A stretch of DNA of 64,000 nucleotides from Gemmatimonas sp. (GCF_027531815.1 NZ_JAPZSK010000006.1:372001-436000); one strand, 5' to 3'. Numbered from the stretch's first letter, positions 8,706 through 17,504 are shown. Notes: generated by a model from the sequence alone, not told the origin. Numbers and translations are program-made.

Positions 8706-8733
8706 GTCGGTACGGCTGCGCGGTGGCCCAGGC

Positions 8734-10086
8734 ATGATCGACCCGTCGCTCTCCACGCCGTTCCTCGTGGCGTCGGCCGTTCCCGTCGACGCCGCGCATC
8801 GTTCGGGCACGCTCGACGCCGCACGGGCCCTGCTGGCGTCGCAGCCCGCGCTTGCGGAACACAGTGTGTACGCCGCTGCCGTTACGGGCAACGCTGCCGC
8901 CGTACGGCAGTGGCTGCAACAAAATGCCACACTCGCCACCACCAGCGGCGGCCCACACCACTGGGATCCCCTCACGTGGTGCTGCTTCTCGCGCTGGCTG
9001 CGTGACGACCCGTCGCGGCATGCCGAGTTCGTGGAGGTGGCCCGGGTGCTGCTCGAGGCCGGGGCGCCGGCGAACACCGGATTCGTCGACCACACACACG
9101 GCGAAACGCCGCAGCGGGAGAGTGCGCTGTATGGGGCGGCCGGTGTGGCCTTCTGTGCTCCACTGACGGCGCTGCTGCTGGCGCACGGCGCCGACCCGAA
9201 CGACGAGGAGGTGCCGTATCATGCGGCCGAGGAGTACGCGCACGAGGTCGTGGCCGCGCTGCTGGCGGCGCCGGTGCCGCTCACGCGCGACAGCCTGGCC
9301 ACCATGCTGCTGCGCGCCGCGGACTGGCACGATGACACCGGCGTGAGGCTTCTGCTGCAGCACGGCGTGCACCCCGATCATCCTGGCCGCTGGCCCCACT
9401 CGCCGTTTCTGCAGGCGGTGCGGCGCGACAACGAGGCGCGCATTGTGGAGCGGATGCTGGATGCGGGCGCCGACCCACTCCGCCGCTTCGGAGACGCGAA
9501 CGCACTGGAGACGGCAGCGTGGCATGGGCGCACCGACCTCCTGCAGCGGTTCGCCGAGCGGGGCGTGCCGCTCCCCGACGACGGGCTCGCGGCCGTGGCG
9601 GTGGATGCCACTCTGGGTGACCTCCACGCGGTGCGGGCCCGGCTGTCCCGTGACGCCATGGTGCGCGAGGCCTTTCTGGCGCGCGCCGCAGCCTTCGCCT
9701 GCCGTGCCGCCGGCAACGGCATGCTCGCGCCGCTGGGCGTGCTGCTGCAGCTGCTCCCCACGGTGGACGTACGTTGGGGAGAGGGCGACGGCTACTGGGA
9801 CATTGCGCCCCACAGTACGCCGCTGCACGTGGCGGCGTGGCGCGCGCAGCACGCGGTGGTGCAGCAGCTCATCGAAGCGGGCGCCGATGTGCACGCGTGC
9901 GACGGCCGGGGGCGCACCCCATTGCAGCGGGCCGTGGCGGCCTGCGTGGCCTCATTCTGGATGAACCGTCGGCAGCCCACGTCGGTGCGGGCGCTGCTGG
10001 AGGCGGGGGCAAGTGCCGAGGGTATTGCGCTTCCGACTGGCTACGACGCGATCGATGCGCTCTTCGAGCGGGGAGGCATGGGGTAA
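8734..10086 (+). CDS. ankyrin repeat protein
   Basis: This 450-residue protein has no signal peptide and is built of helix-turn-helix ankyrin repeats for protein-protein binding. Repeat signatures recur through the chain: LLEAGAPANTG, LLLAHGADPND, LLLQHGVHPDH, MLDAGADPLRR, LIEAGADVHACDGRGRTPLQ and LLEAGASAEG. The first repeats are degenerate and the last two are near consensus. The partner is unknown. It begins 28 bases after the serine hydrolase gene without a visible Shine-Dalgarno, so it may be read from the same message. A repeat element lies directly behind it, followed by a convergent thioesterase gene. Confidence 0.85.
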   Translation: MIDPSLSTPFLVASAVPVDAAHRSGTLDAARALLASQPALAEHSVYAAAVTGNAAAVRQWLQQNATLATTSGGPHHWDPLTWCCFSRWLRDDPSRHAEFVEVARVLLEAGAPANTGFVDHTHGETPQRESALYGAAGVAFCAPLTALLLAHGADPNDEEVPYHAAEEYAHEVVAALLAAPVPLTRDSLATMLLRAADWHDDTGVRLLLQHGVHPDHPGRWPHSPFLQAVRRDNEARIVERMLDAGADPLRRFGDANALETAAWHGRTDLLQRFAERGVPLPDDGLAAVAVDATLGDLHAVRARLSRDAMVREAFLARAAAFACRAAGNGMLAPLGVLLQLLPTVDVRWGEGDGYWDIAPHSTPLHVAAWRAQHAVVQQLIEAGADVHACDGRGRTPLQRAVAACVASFWMNRRQPTSVRALLEAGASAEGIALPTGYDAIDALFERGGMG

Positions 10087-10087
10087 G

Positions 10088-10182
10088 GGAGGCGCGGAGG
10101 AGCATCACGGCTGTTCTCCGTGTCTCTCCGCCTCCGTGTCTCTCCGTCTCCGTGCCTCCGCCCCTCCGTGCCTCACACACCC
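10088..10182. repeat. CTCCGTG-type repeat element, copy 1
   Basis: The stretch contains CTCCGTGTCT, CTCCGCCTCCGTGTCT, CTCCGTCTCCGTGCCT and CCTCCGTGCCT as degenerate 7- to 9-base units. The opening GGAGGCGCGGAGG is nearly complementary to CCTCCGCCCCTCC in the right half, so the element can fold. It fills the gap between the convergent ankyrin and thioesterase genes and shares its unit with the element at 47278. Confidence 0.75.
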
Positions 10183-10611
10183 TCACCCCGGATGCATGTA
10201 CGCCGAGAACAGCTGCACCATATCGGGGGGAATACGGATAATGCGCCCGGTTTCGCGCGAGAGCAGCGTCCAGATGGAGCGTCCGCGGCAGAGCACGTGG
10301 TCGTCGGAGGTACGCACGATCTCGGTGAGACGCTCGAAGCGTCGGGAATCGACGGTACCAATCCAGGTGCGTGCCACGATGGAGTCGCCAAGGAGCGCCT
10401 CCCGCCGGTAGTCGATCTCGTGCCGTGTGGCCACCCACCCGTAGGCGTCCTTCATCGCCTGGGGGGCGCTCACGTTCCAGTGTTCGAGCGCGACATCGAA
10501 GATCCACTGCAGGTAGACCACGTTGTTCACGTGGTCGTTGTCGTCGATATCCTGCGGGCGGACGTCGATGGGGATCTCGAAGACCTGCAGGCCGTGCTTG
10601 GCGAATGACAT
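10183..10611 (-). CDS. hotdog-fold acyl-CoA thioesterase (4-hydroxybenzoyl-CoA thioesterase type)
   Basis: This 142-residue cytoplasmic enzyme hydrolyses acyl-CoA or acyl-ACP thioesters. The 4HBT signature is clear near the N-terminus: VRPQDIDDNDHVNNVVYLQW, in which an Asp acts in catalysis and HVNN follows. The later RRFERLTEIV block and the C-terminal half fit a single hotdog domain. A longer frame extends upstream, but the ATG at 10611 begins the conserved part. It is convergent with the ankyrin gene and divergent from the P-loop ATPase, 66 bases away. The physiological substrate is not evident. Confidence 0.85.
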   Translation of the reverse strand: MSFAKHGLQVFEIPIDVRPQDIDDNDHVNNVVYLQWIFDVALEHWNVSAPQAMKDAYGWVATRHEIDYRREALLGDSIVARTWIGTVDSRRFERLTEIVRTSDDHVLCRGRSIWTLLSRETGRIIRIPPDMVQLFSAYMHPG

Positions 10612-10677
10612 GAAGAAAAGCGGAGGGAGACGCGACGCGGGCCTTGAGCAACCCGTGTCCATGACGGAATTTAGCGC

Positions 10678-11574
10678 ATGCGATTCTCCTCGGGACGCGC
10701 CCTGCGCGATCAGCCGGCCCATGCCGTGACCTTCTTCGGCATGTCGGGCGTCGGCAAAACCACGCTGGCCGGGCTGCTGCAGAAGCACGACTGGTTCCAG
10801 TACTCGGTCGACTACCGCATCGGGACGCGGTACATGGGCGAGCACATCGTGGACAACTTCAAGCGCGAGGCGATGAAGGTGCCGTTCCTGCGCCAGCTGC
10901 TGCGCTCCGACTCCATCTACATCCGTTCGAACATTTCCTTCGAGAATCTGAGCCCGCTGTCCACGTACCTGGGCAAGCCCGGCAACGAAGCGCAGGGGGG
11001 AATTCCCTTTGCCGAGTACAAGCGCCGACAGGCGCAGCACCGGCAGGCGGAGATCCGGGCGCTGCTCGACGTACCGGAGTTCATCGAGCGCGCCACCGAC
11101 ATTTACGGCTATGCGCACTTCGTGTGCGATTCCGGAGGGAGTCTCTGCGAAGTGGTGGATCCCTTTGACGAGCATGATGCGGTGCTGCAGTGCCTGAGCG
11201 CGCACACCATGCTGGTCTACATTCGCGGCACGGCCAGCCACACGCGCATGCTGGTGGATCGGTTCCAAAAGCACCCCAAGCCCATGTACTACAATCCGTC
11301 GTTCCTCGATGCCAAGTGGGCGGAGTACAAGGTGGTGCGTGGCATCGACGCCGATGATCAGGTGGACCCCGACGACTTCGCCGTGTGGGGATTCGAGCAG
11401 CTGCTCGCCCACCGCATTCCGCTCTATGAGGCCATCGCGGAGCGGTATGGGTACGTGATCGACATGGAGGCGGTGCCGGGCGTGAAGACCGAGGACGACC
11501 TGCTGGCGTTGCTGGCGCGCACCATCGACACCAGCGTGGGTGGCACGGCCGGCCGTCGCGAGGAGCGCGCATGA
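10678..11574 (+). CDS. P-loop ATPase/kinase-like protein of unknown function
   Basis: This 298-residue soluble protein has a Walker A motif at residues 21-29 (GMSGVGKTT). The rest is unusually rich in aromatic and charged conserved-looking blocks: VDYRIGTRYMGEHIVDNFKR, LSPLSTYLGKPG, a GYAHFVCDSGGS segment and PKPMYYNPSFL. I recall similar ATPases of unknown role in other bacteria, including alphaproteobacteria, but cannot name a function. The VCDSGGS segment could be the Walker B strand. Its stop overlaps the start of the following symporter gene (ATGA), so the two are translated together. A role in phosphorylating or sensing the transported compound is a guess. Confidence 0.75.
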   Translation: MRFSSGRALRDQPAHAVTFFGMSGVGKTTLAGLLQKHDWFQYSVDYRIGTRYMGEHIVDNFKREAMKVPFLRQLLRSDSIYIRSNISFENLSPLSTYLGKPGNEAQGGIPFAEYKRRQAQHRQAEIRALLDVPEFIERATDIYGYAHFVCDSGGSLCEVVDPFDEHDAVLQCLSAHTMLVYIRGTASHTRMLVDRFQKHPKPMYYNPSFLDAKWAEYKVVRGIDADDQVDPDDFAVWGFEQLLAHRIPLYEAIAERYGYVIDMEAVPGVKTEDDLLALLARTIDTSVGGTAGRREERA

Positions 11575-12863
11575 GCGGCGCCGTCACGAGCAGTCCGTCG
11601 CGGCTGCGATCGATCATCGGCGGCAGCATCGGCAACCTGGTGGAGTGGTACGACTGGTACGCCTACTCGGCGTTCTCCCTCTATTTCGCGAAGAGCTTCT
11701 TCCCACCGGCCAGTCAGACGGCGCAACTGCTCAACACGGCGGCGGTGTTTGCCGTGGGCTTCTTCATGCGCCCCATTGGCGGGTGGCTCATGGGGCGCTA
11801 CGCCGACCGGCATGGCCGGCGCGCGGCGCTGACGTTCAGCGTCATCCTCATGTGCGCGGGGTCGCTGCTCATTGCTGTCACGCCCAGCTATGCCAGCATT
11901 GGTCTGGCAGCCCCGGCACTGCTGCTCCTCGCGCGGCTGCTGCAGGGGCTGAGCGTGGGCGGCGAGTACGGCGCCAGCGCCACCTACCTGAGCGAAATGG
12001 CCGGCCAGCGGCACCGCGGTTTCTGGTCGAGCTTCCAGTACGTGACGCTCATTGGGGGCCAGCTCATTGCGCTGGCGGTGCTGTTGATCATCCAGCGCTA
12101 CCTCGACAAGCCGGCCATCGAAGCGTGGGGCTGGCGCATTCCGTTCGTGATCGGCGCGCTGTGCGCCGTGGTGGCCATCTGGCTGCGCCGCAGCATGGAG
12201 GAAACCTCCGACTTCGAGAAGGACCGCGCGTCGCGCCCGCAGGCCAGCGCCGCCGCCACGATTCGCGGGCTCATGGAGCACCCGCGCGCGGTGCTCACGG
12301 TCGTGGGGCTCACGGCCGGTGGCACGGTGGCGTTCTATACCTTCACGACCTACGCCCAGAAGTTCCTGGTGAATACGGTGGGCTTTACGGCGCAGCAGGC
12401 CACCTTCATCAACGCGGTGACGCTGCTCGTGTATCTCTGCCTCCAGCCCATCGTGGGTGCCATTTCCGATGTGGTGGGCCGGCGTCCCGTGCTCACCGCC
12501 TTCGGCATCGCGGGCTCACTGGGCACCATCCCGCTCTTCCGCGCTCTCGAGAGCACGCAGAGCGTGAGCGGTGCCATCTGGCTGCTGCTGGCCGCGCTGA
12601 CTGCGGTGAGCGGGTACACGGCCATCAACGCCGTGGTGAAGGCCGAGCTCTTCCCCACCAGCATCCGCGCCCTCGGCGTGGGCTTTCCGTATGCCGTCAC
12701 CGTGGCGCTCTTTGGCGGTACGGCCGAGTACATCGCGCTCTACTTCAAGAACATCGGGCGCGAGAGCTGGTTCTACTACTACGTGACCGGCTGCATCGTG
12801 TGCTCACTGCTGGTGTACGCGACGATGCGGGAATCGTCGAAGCTGGGCCACATGAGCGAGTGA
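11571..12863 (+). CDS. MFS transporter, metabolite:H+ symporter (KgtP-like)
   Basis: This 430-residue inner-membrane protein of the major facilitator superfamily belongs to the metabolite:H+ symporter group that contains the alpha-ketoglutarate permease KgtP and citrate/proline carriers. Typical features are the first helix GGSIGNLVEWYDWYAYSAF, the loop GRYADRHGRRAAL between helices 2 and 3, LLQGLSVGGEYGAS in helix 4 and the loop ISDVVGRRPVLT between helices 8 and 9. Twelve hydrophobic segments can be followed. KgtP-like dicarboxylate uptake is the closest match by eye, but the substrate is inferred. It overlaps the ATPase gene by four bases, and a strong inverted repeat lies behind it. Confidence 0.85.
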   Translation: MSGAVTSSPSRLRSIIGGSIGNLVEWYDWYAYSAFSLYFAKSFFPPASQTAQLLNTAAVFAVGFFMRPIGGWLMGRYADRHGRRAALTFSVILMCAGSLLIAVTPSYASIGLAAPALLLLARLLQGLSVGGEYGASATYLSEMAGQRHRGFWSSFQYVTLIGGQLIALAVLLIIQRYLDKPAIEAWGWRIPFVIGALCAVVAIWLRRSMEETSDFEKDRASRPQASAAATIRGLMEHPRAVLTVVGLTAGGTVAFYTFTTYAQKFLVNTVGFTAQQATFINAVTLLVYLCLQPIVGAISDVVGRRPVLTAFGIAGSLGTIPLFRALESTQSVSGAIWLLLAALTAVSGYTAINAVVKAELFPTSIRALGVGFPYAVTVALFGGTAEYIALYFKNIGRESWFYYYVTGCIVCSLLVYATMRESSKLGHMSE

Positions 12864-12946
12864 ACTTCGGAGCGTCGCGCGGGCGCTGGGGGAAACGGCG
12901 TCATGCCTGAAAGCGTCACGTCTGACCGCGTCATGATGACGACCGA

Positions 12947-12999
12947 ACCGGTAACAGCGGGCCCCCCCGGTCGCAGTCTCCGCTGCCGCAGTTACCGGT
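12947..12999. terminator. bidirectional hairpin between convergent genes
   Basis: Fourteen-base arms (12947-12960 and 12986-12999, centred on ACCGGTAAC / GTTACCGGT) pair with one mismatch around a 25-base loop. The hairpin lies between the ends of the symporter gene (+) and the GHL10 gene (-). No long T-run follows in either direction, so termination is inferred from position and stem strength. Confidence 0.5.
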
Positions 13000-13066
13000 C
13001 CGGCCGTCTTCCATGACCCATGACGCCGTTTCCCATGACGCTTTCTCCCGCCGTCACCCGCCGCCG

Positions 13067-14602
13067 CTACGGCCTCCACACCGCGTCGCTCGACGCATTC
13101 CCGGCCCGGTCCACCGCGTTCACGACGATGCCGTCCACGCCAGCGGCGGGCACCTCGACGGTTGACTGGGAAATGGCCACGAGTCGCTGACGCCATGCGC
13201 CGCTGGCGCGCCAGCGCACCAGGTACCACCAGCTGTCGGCGCTCCCCGAGGCAATCGACAGGGTGTGCGACGTGGTGCCGGCGTTGACGCGAACGGTTGG
13301 CGCCGCAGGGGGCGTGGCATCGAGCCAGCTGCTCGCGGGCGGAATGGCGCCGTTCGCGTACAGCCCGCCCGCCAGGGTGGTGGCAAAGCCGCCCAGATTG
13401 TTGCGCACGCTGCTGGCGTTGTAGAGAATGCTGCCGCTCGCGCCGCCGCTGGCGGGGGTTGCGGCACGCGTGAGCGCCACCTGCGAGGGGATTTCCGCCG
13501 CGTTGAACGGCGACACGCCGGTGCCAATGCGATACGAGGCGAGCCCCGGCCAGAGATGGCGGCGCATGCTGTTCTGCTGCGCCCACCAATCCAGCAGCGC
13601 AGGGAAGCTCTGCCCGCTGCTCGCGATGCTCCAGTACAGCTGCGGCGCGAAGTAGTCCACCCATCCGCTCTGCAGCCACCGGCGCGAGTCGGCATAGATG
13701 GTCGCGAACGCGTCGAGCCCCACGATGCCGGCGGGATTGCCGGGCCGCCAGATACCGAACGGGCTCACGCCCACGCGCGCCAGCGGCGAGACGGCGTGTG
13801 TCTCGCGGTAGAGCCGCTCCACGAAGCGGTTCACGTTGTCGCGGCGCCAGTCGCCCAGCGACAGCGTGCCCCCGCCCTGCGTGTAGCGCCGATAGGTGGC
13901 GCTGTCGGGGAAGCTCGTGCAGACGTCGGGGTACGGGTAGAAGAAGTCGTCGATATGCACCGCGTCCACGTCGTAGCGGCGCACCACATCGCGCACGACC
14001 GCGATGGCCTGGTCGTGCACGGCCTGCTCTCCCGGATCGAACCAGAGCTGCCCGCACCGCCGCACCACATCAGGACGGCGCACCGCGAAGTGCGTGGGCG
14101 CCAGCCGCGCCGTGTCGCTGAGGTTGCCGGCCCGGAACGGATTGAACCACGCGTGCAGTTCGAGCCCGCGCAGCCGCGCCTGCTGCACCGCAAAGGCAAG
14201 CGGGTCATAGCCCGGGTCGCCGCCCTGCGTGCCCGTGAGCACGCGTGACCAGGGCTCGAGCGTGGAGGGGTACAGCGCGTCGCCCGCGGCGCGTACCTGC
14301 AGAATGACGGCGTTGAGCCCCGTCTGCTGCGCCACATCGAGCAGCAGCCCCAGCTCCGCCTGCTGCTGGGCGGCGGTGAGCCCGCTGCGCGACGGCCAAT
14401 CGATGTTGGCCACCGTGGCGATCCACATGCCCCGGAATTCCCGCGCAATGGGCGGCACCGTGAACGCGACCGGCGGCGGCGGCGGCGGCGGGGGTGGGGG
14501 CGGCGGTGCGCTGCCCCCGGCGGGGTCGGTGGTGGTCCCACCGCACGCGGCCGCACCAAGCATGGCCAGCGCCACGCCGGCGCGGCACGCGCGCCACCTC
14601 AC
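13067..14602 (-). CDS. GHL10-family glycoside-hydrolase-like lipoprotein
   Basis: This is an envelope lipoprotein with a glycosyl-hydrolase-like 10 (GHL10/DUF187, YngK-type) TIM-barrel domain, expected to act on a cell-wall or surface polysaccharide. The lipobox LGAAAC puts the lipid on Cys20. A run of twelve prolines (33-44) forms a rigid linker. The barrel spans about 50-400 with REFRGMWIATVANIDWPS, DAVHIDDFFYPYP, VGVSPFGIWRPG and VDYFAPQLYW; the paired acidic residues in HIDDF are candidate catalytic groups. A fibronectin-III-like C-terminus follows. The GTG at 14602 is chosen because it overlaps the upstream stop (GTGA) and places the lipobox correctly; longer frames would lie inside the icd gene. 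Total length is 511 residues. Confidence 0.8.
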   Translation of the reverse strand: MRWRACRAGVALAMLGAAACGGTTTDPAGGSAPPPPPPPPPPPPVAFTVPPIAREFRGMWIATVANIDWPSRSGLTAAQQQAELGLLLDVAQQTGLNAVILQVRAAGDALYPSTLEPWSRVLTGTQGGDPGYDPLAFAVQQARLRGLELHAWFNPFRAGNLSDTARLAPTHFAVRRPDVVRRCGQLWFDPGEQAVHDQAIAVVRDVVRRYDVDAVHIDDFFYPYPDVCTSFPDSATYRRYTQGGGTLSLGDWRRDNVNRFVERLYRETHAVSPLARVGVSPFGIWRPGNPAGIVGLDAFATIYADSRRWLQSGWVDYFAPQLYWSIASSGQSFPALLDWWAQQNSMRRHLWPGLASYRIGTGVSPFNAAEIPSQVALTRAATPASGGASGSILYNASSVRNNLGGFATTLAGGLYANGAIPPASSWLDATPPAAPTVRVNAGTTSHTLSIASGSADSWWYLVRWRASGAWRQRLVAISQSTVEVPAAGVDGIVVNAVDRAGNASSDAVWRP

Positions 14603-16041
14603 TGCCCCTGCCCCAGCGAGAAGCCGGTCTGCCCGTCGAAGGTGTACAGATGCTCGGTCTTCACGAAGTCGAGCCCGGCATTCCCCACCCGCATGAGCAG
14701 CGAGAGCACCTGCGACCGCGTGGCCGTCTTGCCGGCCGGCGCCATGAAGCGGCACCGCCAGTGATCGGTGCAGAACGTCTCCGGCAAGCCGTCGGGGTAC
14801 ACCTTGACGCCGCGATTGGTGACCATGGTGAGCGCCAGCCCATCACCATCGAGGGCGGCCAGCTGCGGCCCCAGCACATCGGGGCGCCCCCGCCAGTGCA
14901 GGAACACGTCGATGCCGGTGAGCTCCTTGTGCGCCGGATGCAGCGTGGACACCCGCCCCGCCACGGCAATGGGCGAGCCGCCGGCGTACGCCACCGGCGT
15001 GAAGCGCTGCGGCACCCGGCCCAGCCGATCGATCACCGCCTGCGCAAAGGCGTCGGTCCCCACCTTCAGCTCCGACACCTTCTCGTGGTAGATGTCGCCG
15101 GTGTGCACGCCGTCTTCCAGCGTGGCCAGCCACGCGTTGTGGATCTTCTCGGCCACCTCCCCCTGGCCGATGTGCACCAGCATCATCACGGCAGCGAGCA
15201 GCAACCCGCTGGGGTTGGCGATCCCCTGTCCCGAGATGTCGGGCGCACTGCCGTGCACCGCCTCGAACATGGCGCAATGATCGCCGATGTTGGCCGACCC
15301 GCCGAGCCCCACCGAGCCGGTCACCTCGGCCACGATGTCGGAGATGATGTCCCCGTAGAGATTGAGCGTGACGATGACATCGAACGTCTCGGGGCGCGTG
15401 GCCAGCCGCGCCGCCCCGATGTCGATGATCATGTGATCGCTGGCGATGTCCGGGTACTCCTTCGCGATCTCGTTGAAGACCTGATGAAAGAGCCCGTCGG
15501 TGAGCTTCATGATGTTGTCCTTCGTCATGCACGTGACGCGCTTGCGGCCGTTCACGCGCGCATACTCGAAGGCGTAGCGCACGATCTTCTCGCAGCCGGG
15601 GCGCGACACGAGCTTGAGGCACTGGTACACCTCGTCGCTCTGCCGGTGTTCGATGCCCGCGTACAGGTCTTCCTCGTTCTCGCGCACGATGACCACGTCC
15701 ACGCCGGGGTGCTTGGTGGCCACGTAGGGATCGTAGCTCACGCTGGGTCGCACGTTGGCGTACAGGCCAAGCGTCTTGCGCACCGTCACGTTGAGGCTCT
15801 TGAATCCTCCCCCTTGCGGCGTGGTGATGGGCGACTTGAGGAACACCTTGGTGCGCCGAAGGCTGTCCCAGCTGGCGGTCTCGATGCCGCTGGACTGGCC
15901 GCGCTTGTACACGGCCTCGCCGATCTCGATGGTCTCGGGGGCAATGCGGGCACCGGCCGCCTCCAGCACACGGAGGGTGGCGCGCATGATCTCGGGGCCG
16001 ATCCCGTCGCCGTAGGCCACGGTAATGGGGACGTTCTGCAT
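14599..16041 (-). CDS. icd: isocitrate dehydrogenase, long Thermus/Rickettsia-type
   Basis: This cytoplasmic TCA-cycle enzyme oxidises isocitrate to 2-oxoglutarate, probably with NADP. The dehydrogenase core shows YGDGIGPEIM, the substrate loop with GGGFKSLNVTVRKTL, RENEEDLYAGIEH, the Lys/Asp region IVTLNLYGDIISD and the nucleotide site EAVHGSAPDISGQGIANP. At 480 residues it is longer than E. coli Icd (416). The extra C-terminal domain (from about 345, with ELTGIDVFLHW) matches the long type of Thermus and Rickettsia. The ATG at 16041 begins the conserved N-terminus, although the upstream strand is pyrimidine-rich and offers no Shine-Dalgarno. Its stop overlaps the start of the GHL10 lipoprotein gene, so the two form one transcript. 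Confidence 0.9.
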   Translation of the reverse strand: MQNVPITVAYGDGIGPEIMRATLRVLEAAGARIAPETIEIGEAVYKRGQSSGIETASWDSLRRTKVFLKSPITTPQGGGFKSLNVTVRKTLGLYANVRPSVSYDPYVATKHPGVDVVIVRENEEDLYAGIEHRQSDEVYQCLKLVSRPGCEKIVRYAFEYARVNGRKRVTCMTKDNIMKLTDGLFHQVFNEIAKEYPDIASDHMIIDIGAARLATRPETFDVIVTLNLYGDIISDIVAEVTGSVGLGGSANIGDHCAMFEAVHGSAPDISGQGIANPSGLLLAAVMMLVHIGQGEVAEKIHNAWLATLEDGVHTGDIYHEKVSELKVGTDAFAQAVIDRLGRVPQRFTPVAYAGGSPIAVAGRVSTLHPAHKELTGIDVFLHWRGRPDVLGPQLAALDGDGLALTMVTNRGVKVYPDGLPETFCTDHWRCRFMAPAGKTATRSQVLSLLMRVGNAGLDFVKTEHLYTFDGQTGFSLGQGQ

Positions 16042-16167
16042 GGGTGGGGAGGTCGGTGGGAGGAGTGGGAAGTCCCGGAGGATGCCAAGCGGCGCGCCGT
16101 CGTGCCAGTCCCCGCGTGAGGTGGCCCCCTCTTGCCCAATGGGCGCGCGGTCCGCAACGTCGCCGCC

Positions 16168-17115
16168 ATGCCCGACTCTCCGCATCCGACCGTCCCTGCC
16201 CCCCGCGTCCCGCCCCCGCGCGCCATTCGCATCGGCATCGATCTGGGTGGTACCAAGATCGAGGCGGTGGCCCTCGACCCCGCCGGCCACATCGTGGCGC
16301 GGGAGCGCGTGCCGACGCCCCGCAGCTACCCGGAAACGGTCCAGGCGCTGACTGACCTCGTGGGGGCACTCGAGCGCCCGCTTGGTGTGCAGGCCACGGT
16401 GGGCATAGGCATTCCCGGCGTCGTGGTCCCCGAGACGGGGCTCGTGAAGAACGCCAACTCCACCTGGCTCATTGGCCAGCCGCTGCAGCGCGACCTCGAA
16501 ACGGCCCTCGCCCGCGCGGTCCGCATGGAGAACGACGCCAACTGCTTCGCCCTCTCGGAAGCCAGCGACGGCGCGGCTGCCGGGGCCCGCGTGGTGTTCG
16601 GGGTGATCATGGGCACCGGCTGCGGCGGCGGCATCGTGGTCAACGGCCAGCTGCTCACGGGGCGCAACCTCATTGCTGGCGAATGGGGGCACAACCCGCT
16701 GCCATGGCCGCAGCTGGACGAGATCCCCGGGCCACCCTGCTACTGCGGCAAGCGGGGGTGCATCGAGACGTGGATCTCCGGCCCGGCGGTCGCGGCCGAC
16801 CACACGCGTGCGACCGGCGAGACGCTGACGGCACCGGAGATCATGGCGGCCGCATCGCGCGGGGAGCCCGGCGCCGTGGCCACACGCGCGCGCCTCGTGC
16901 ACCGGGCGGCGCGCAGCCTTGCCACCGTCATCAACGTGCTCGACCCCGATGTCATCGTGCTGGGCGGTGGCCTCTCGAACACCGAGGGGTTGGCCACCGA
17001 CCTCGAGCGTGCCGTGGCCCCGTGGGTCTTCTCCGACCGCGTGACCACCCAGGTGGTCGTGAACCGCCACGGCGATGCCAGCGGCGTGCGTGGCGCGGCG
17101 TGGCTGTGGGGGTGA
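16168..17115 (+). CDS. mak: ROK-family fructokinase
   Basis: This cytoplasmic sugar kinase of the ROK family phosphorylates fructose (and possibly mannose or glucose) with ATP. The phosphate-binding loop IGIDLGGTKIEA opens the domain. The middle carries VKNANSTWLIGQP, MENDANCFALSEA and IMGTGCGGGI, then GEWGHNPLPWP and the zinc-binding CYCGKRGCIE. The C-terminus has DPDVIVLGGGLSN and HGDASGVRGAAWLW. These segments agree closely with E. coli Mak in order and wording, which supports the gene name. The ATG at 16168 is preferred over an in-frame TTG at 16132, giving 315 residues, about the family length. It diverges from icd with a short shared upstream region. Confidence 0.88.
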   Translation: MPDSPHPTVPAPRVPPPRAIRIGIDLGGTKIEAVALDPAGHIVARERVPTPRSYPETVQALTDLVGALERPLGVQATVGIGIPGVVVPETGLVKNANSTWLIGQPLQRDLETALARAVRMENDANCFALSEASDGAAAGARVVFGVIMGTGCGGGIVVNGQLLTGRNLIAGEWGHNPLPWPQLDEIPGPPCYCGKRGCIETWISGPAVAADHTRATGETLTAPEIMAAASRGEPGAVATRARLVHRAARSLATVINVLDPDVIVLGGGLSNTEGLATDLERAVAPWVFSDRVTTQVVVNRHGDASGVRGAAWLWG

Positions 17116-17225
17116 GCTCGGGTTCACCAGACAGCGGCGGGCAAGGTAGTGCCCACCAGGAACCATCACCACGTGGCGACCAGGCACGAACTCACGATCG
17201 TGCGCCAGGCGGGGAGTGGGCGGAT

Positions 17226-17260
17226 ACTAGTGACTAGTGACTAGTGACTAGTGACTAGTA
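17226..17260. repeat. tandem heptamer array ACTAGTG x5
   Basis: Four exact ACTAGTG units are followed by ACTAGTA, in a gap of 185 bases between mak and the tRNA-Gln gene. The unit length (7) is the same as in the inverted-repeat elements elsewhere in the window. A weak GGGCA/TGCCC hairpin lies closer to the end of mak (about 17138-17158). Nothing else is recognisable in the gap. Confidence 0.95.
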
Positions 17261-17300
17261 ACTGCTTCTAACCCGCCGGCCGCGGCGAGATTCCCGCTGA

Positions 17301-17372
17301 TAGGCCCACTTGGAATCGAACCAAGATCTTCGGCTCCAAAGGCCGAGGTAATAGCCGTTATACGATGGGCCA
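17301..17372 (-). tRNA. tRNA-Gln (anticodon TTG)
   Basis: A 72-base cloverleaf reads on the minus strand. The acceptor arm is 17366-17372 with 17302-17308 (six of seven pairs; the terminal pair is T-T). The D-arm is GTAT..TTAC, the anticodon stem TCGGC/GCCGA carries loop CTTTGGA, and the T-arm CTTGG/CCAAG carries loop TTCGATT. U8, U33, the GG of the D-loop and the TTC of the T-loop are all present. The 3' CCA is not encoded. The anticodon TTG reads CAA and, by wobble, CAG. Confidence 0.95.
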
Positions 17373-17431
17373 CCGGACAACGCCGGAAAGTAATGCGACA
17401 TGGCGAAACCGGGGAAGTGAGGATGCGAAAC

Positions 17432-17463
17432 GGCGCCAGGGGCAACGTGCTGCCCCTGACGCC
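17432..17463 (-). terminator. hairpin behind the Oar-like receptor gene
   Basis: Thirteen-base arms (17432-17444 and 17451-17463, built on CAGGGGCA / TGCCCCTG) pair with one mismatch around a six-base loop, 41 bases beyond the receptor stop. On the minus strand a GTTTCG follows, which is only a weak T-tract. Confidence 0.5.
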
Positions 17464-17504
17464 GTCGTGGTGACGCCATCGCTCCGGGCGCCGCCTGGCG
17501 GGCC

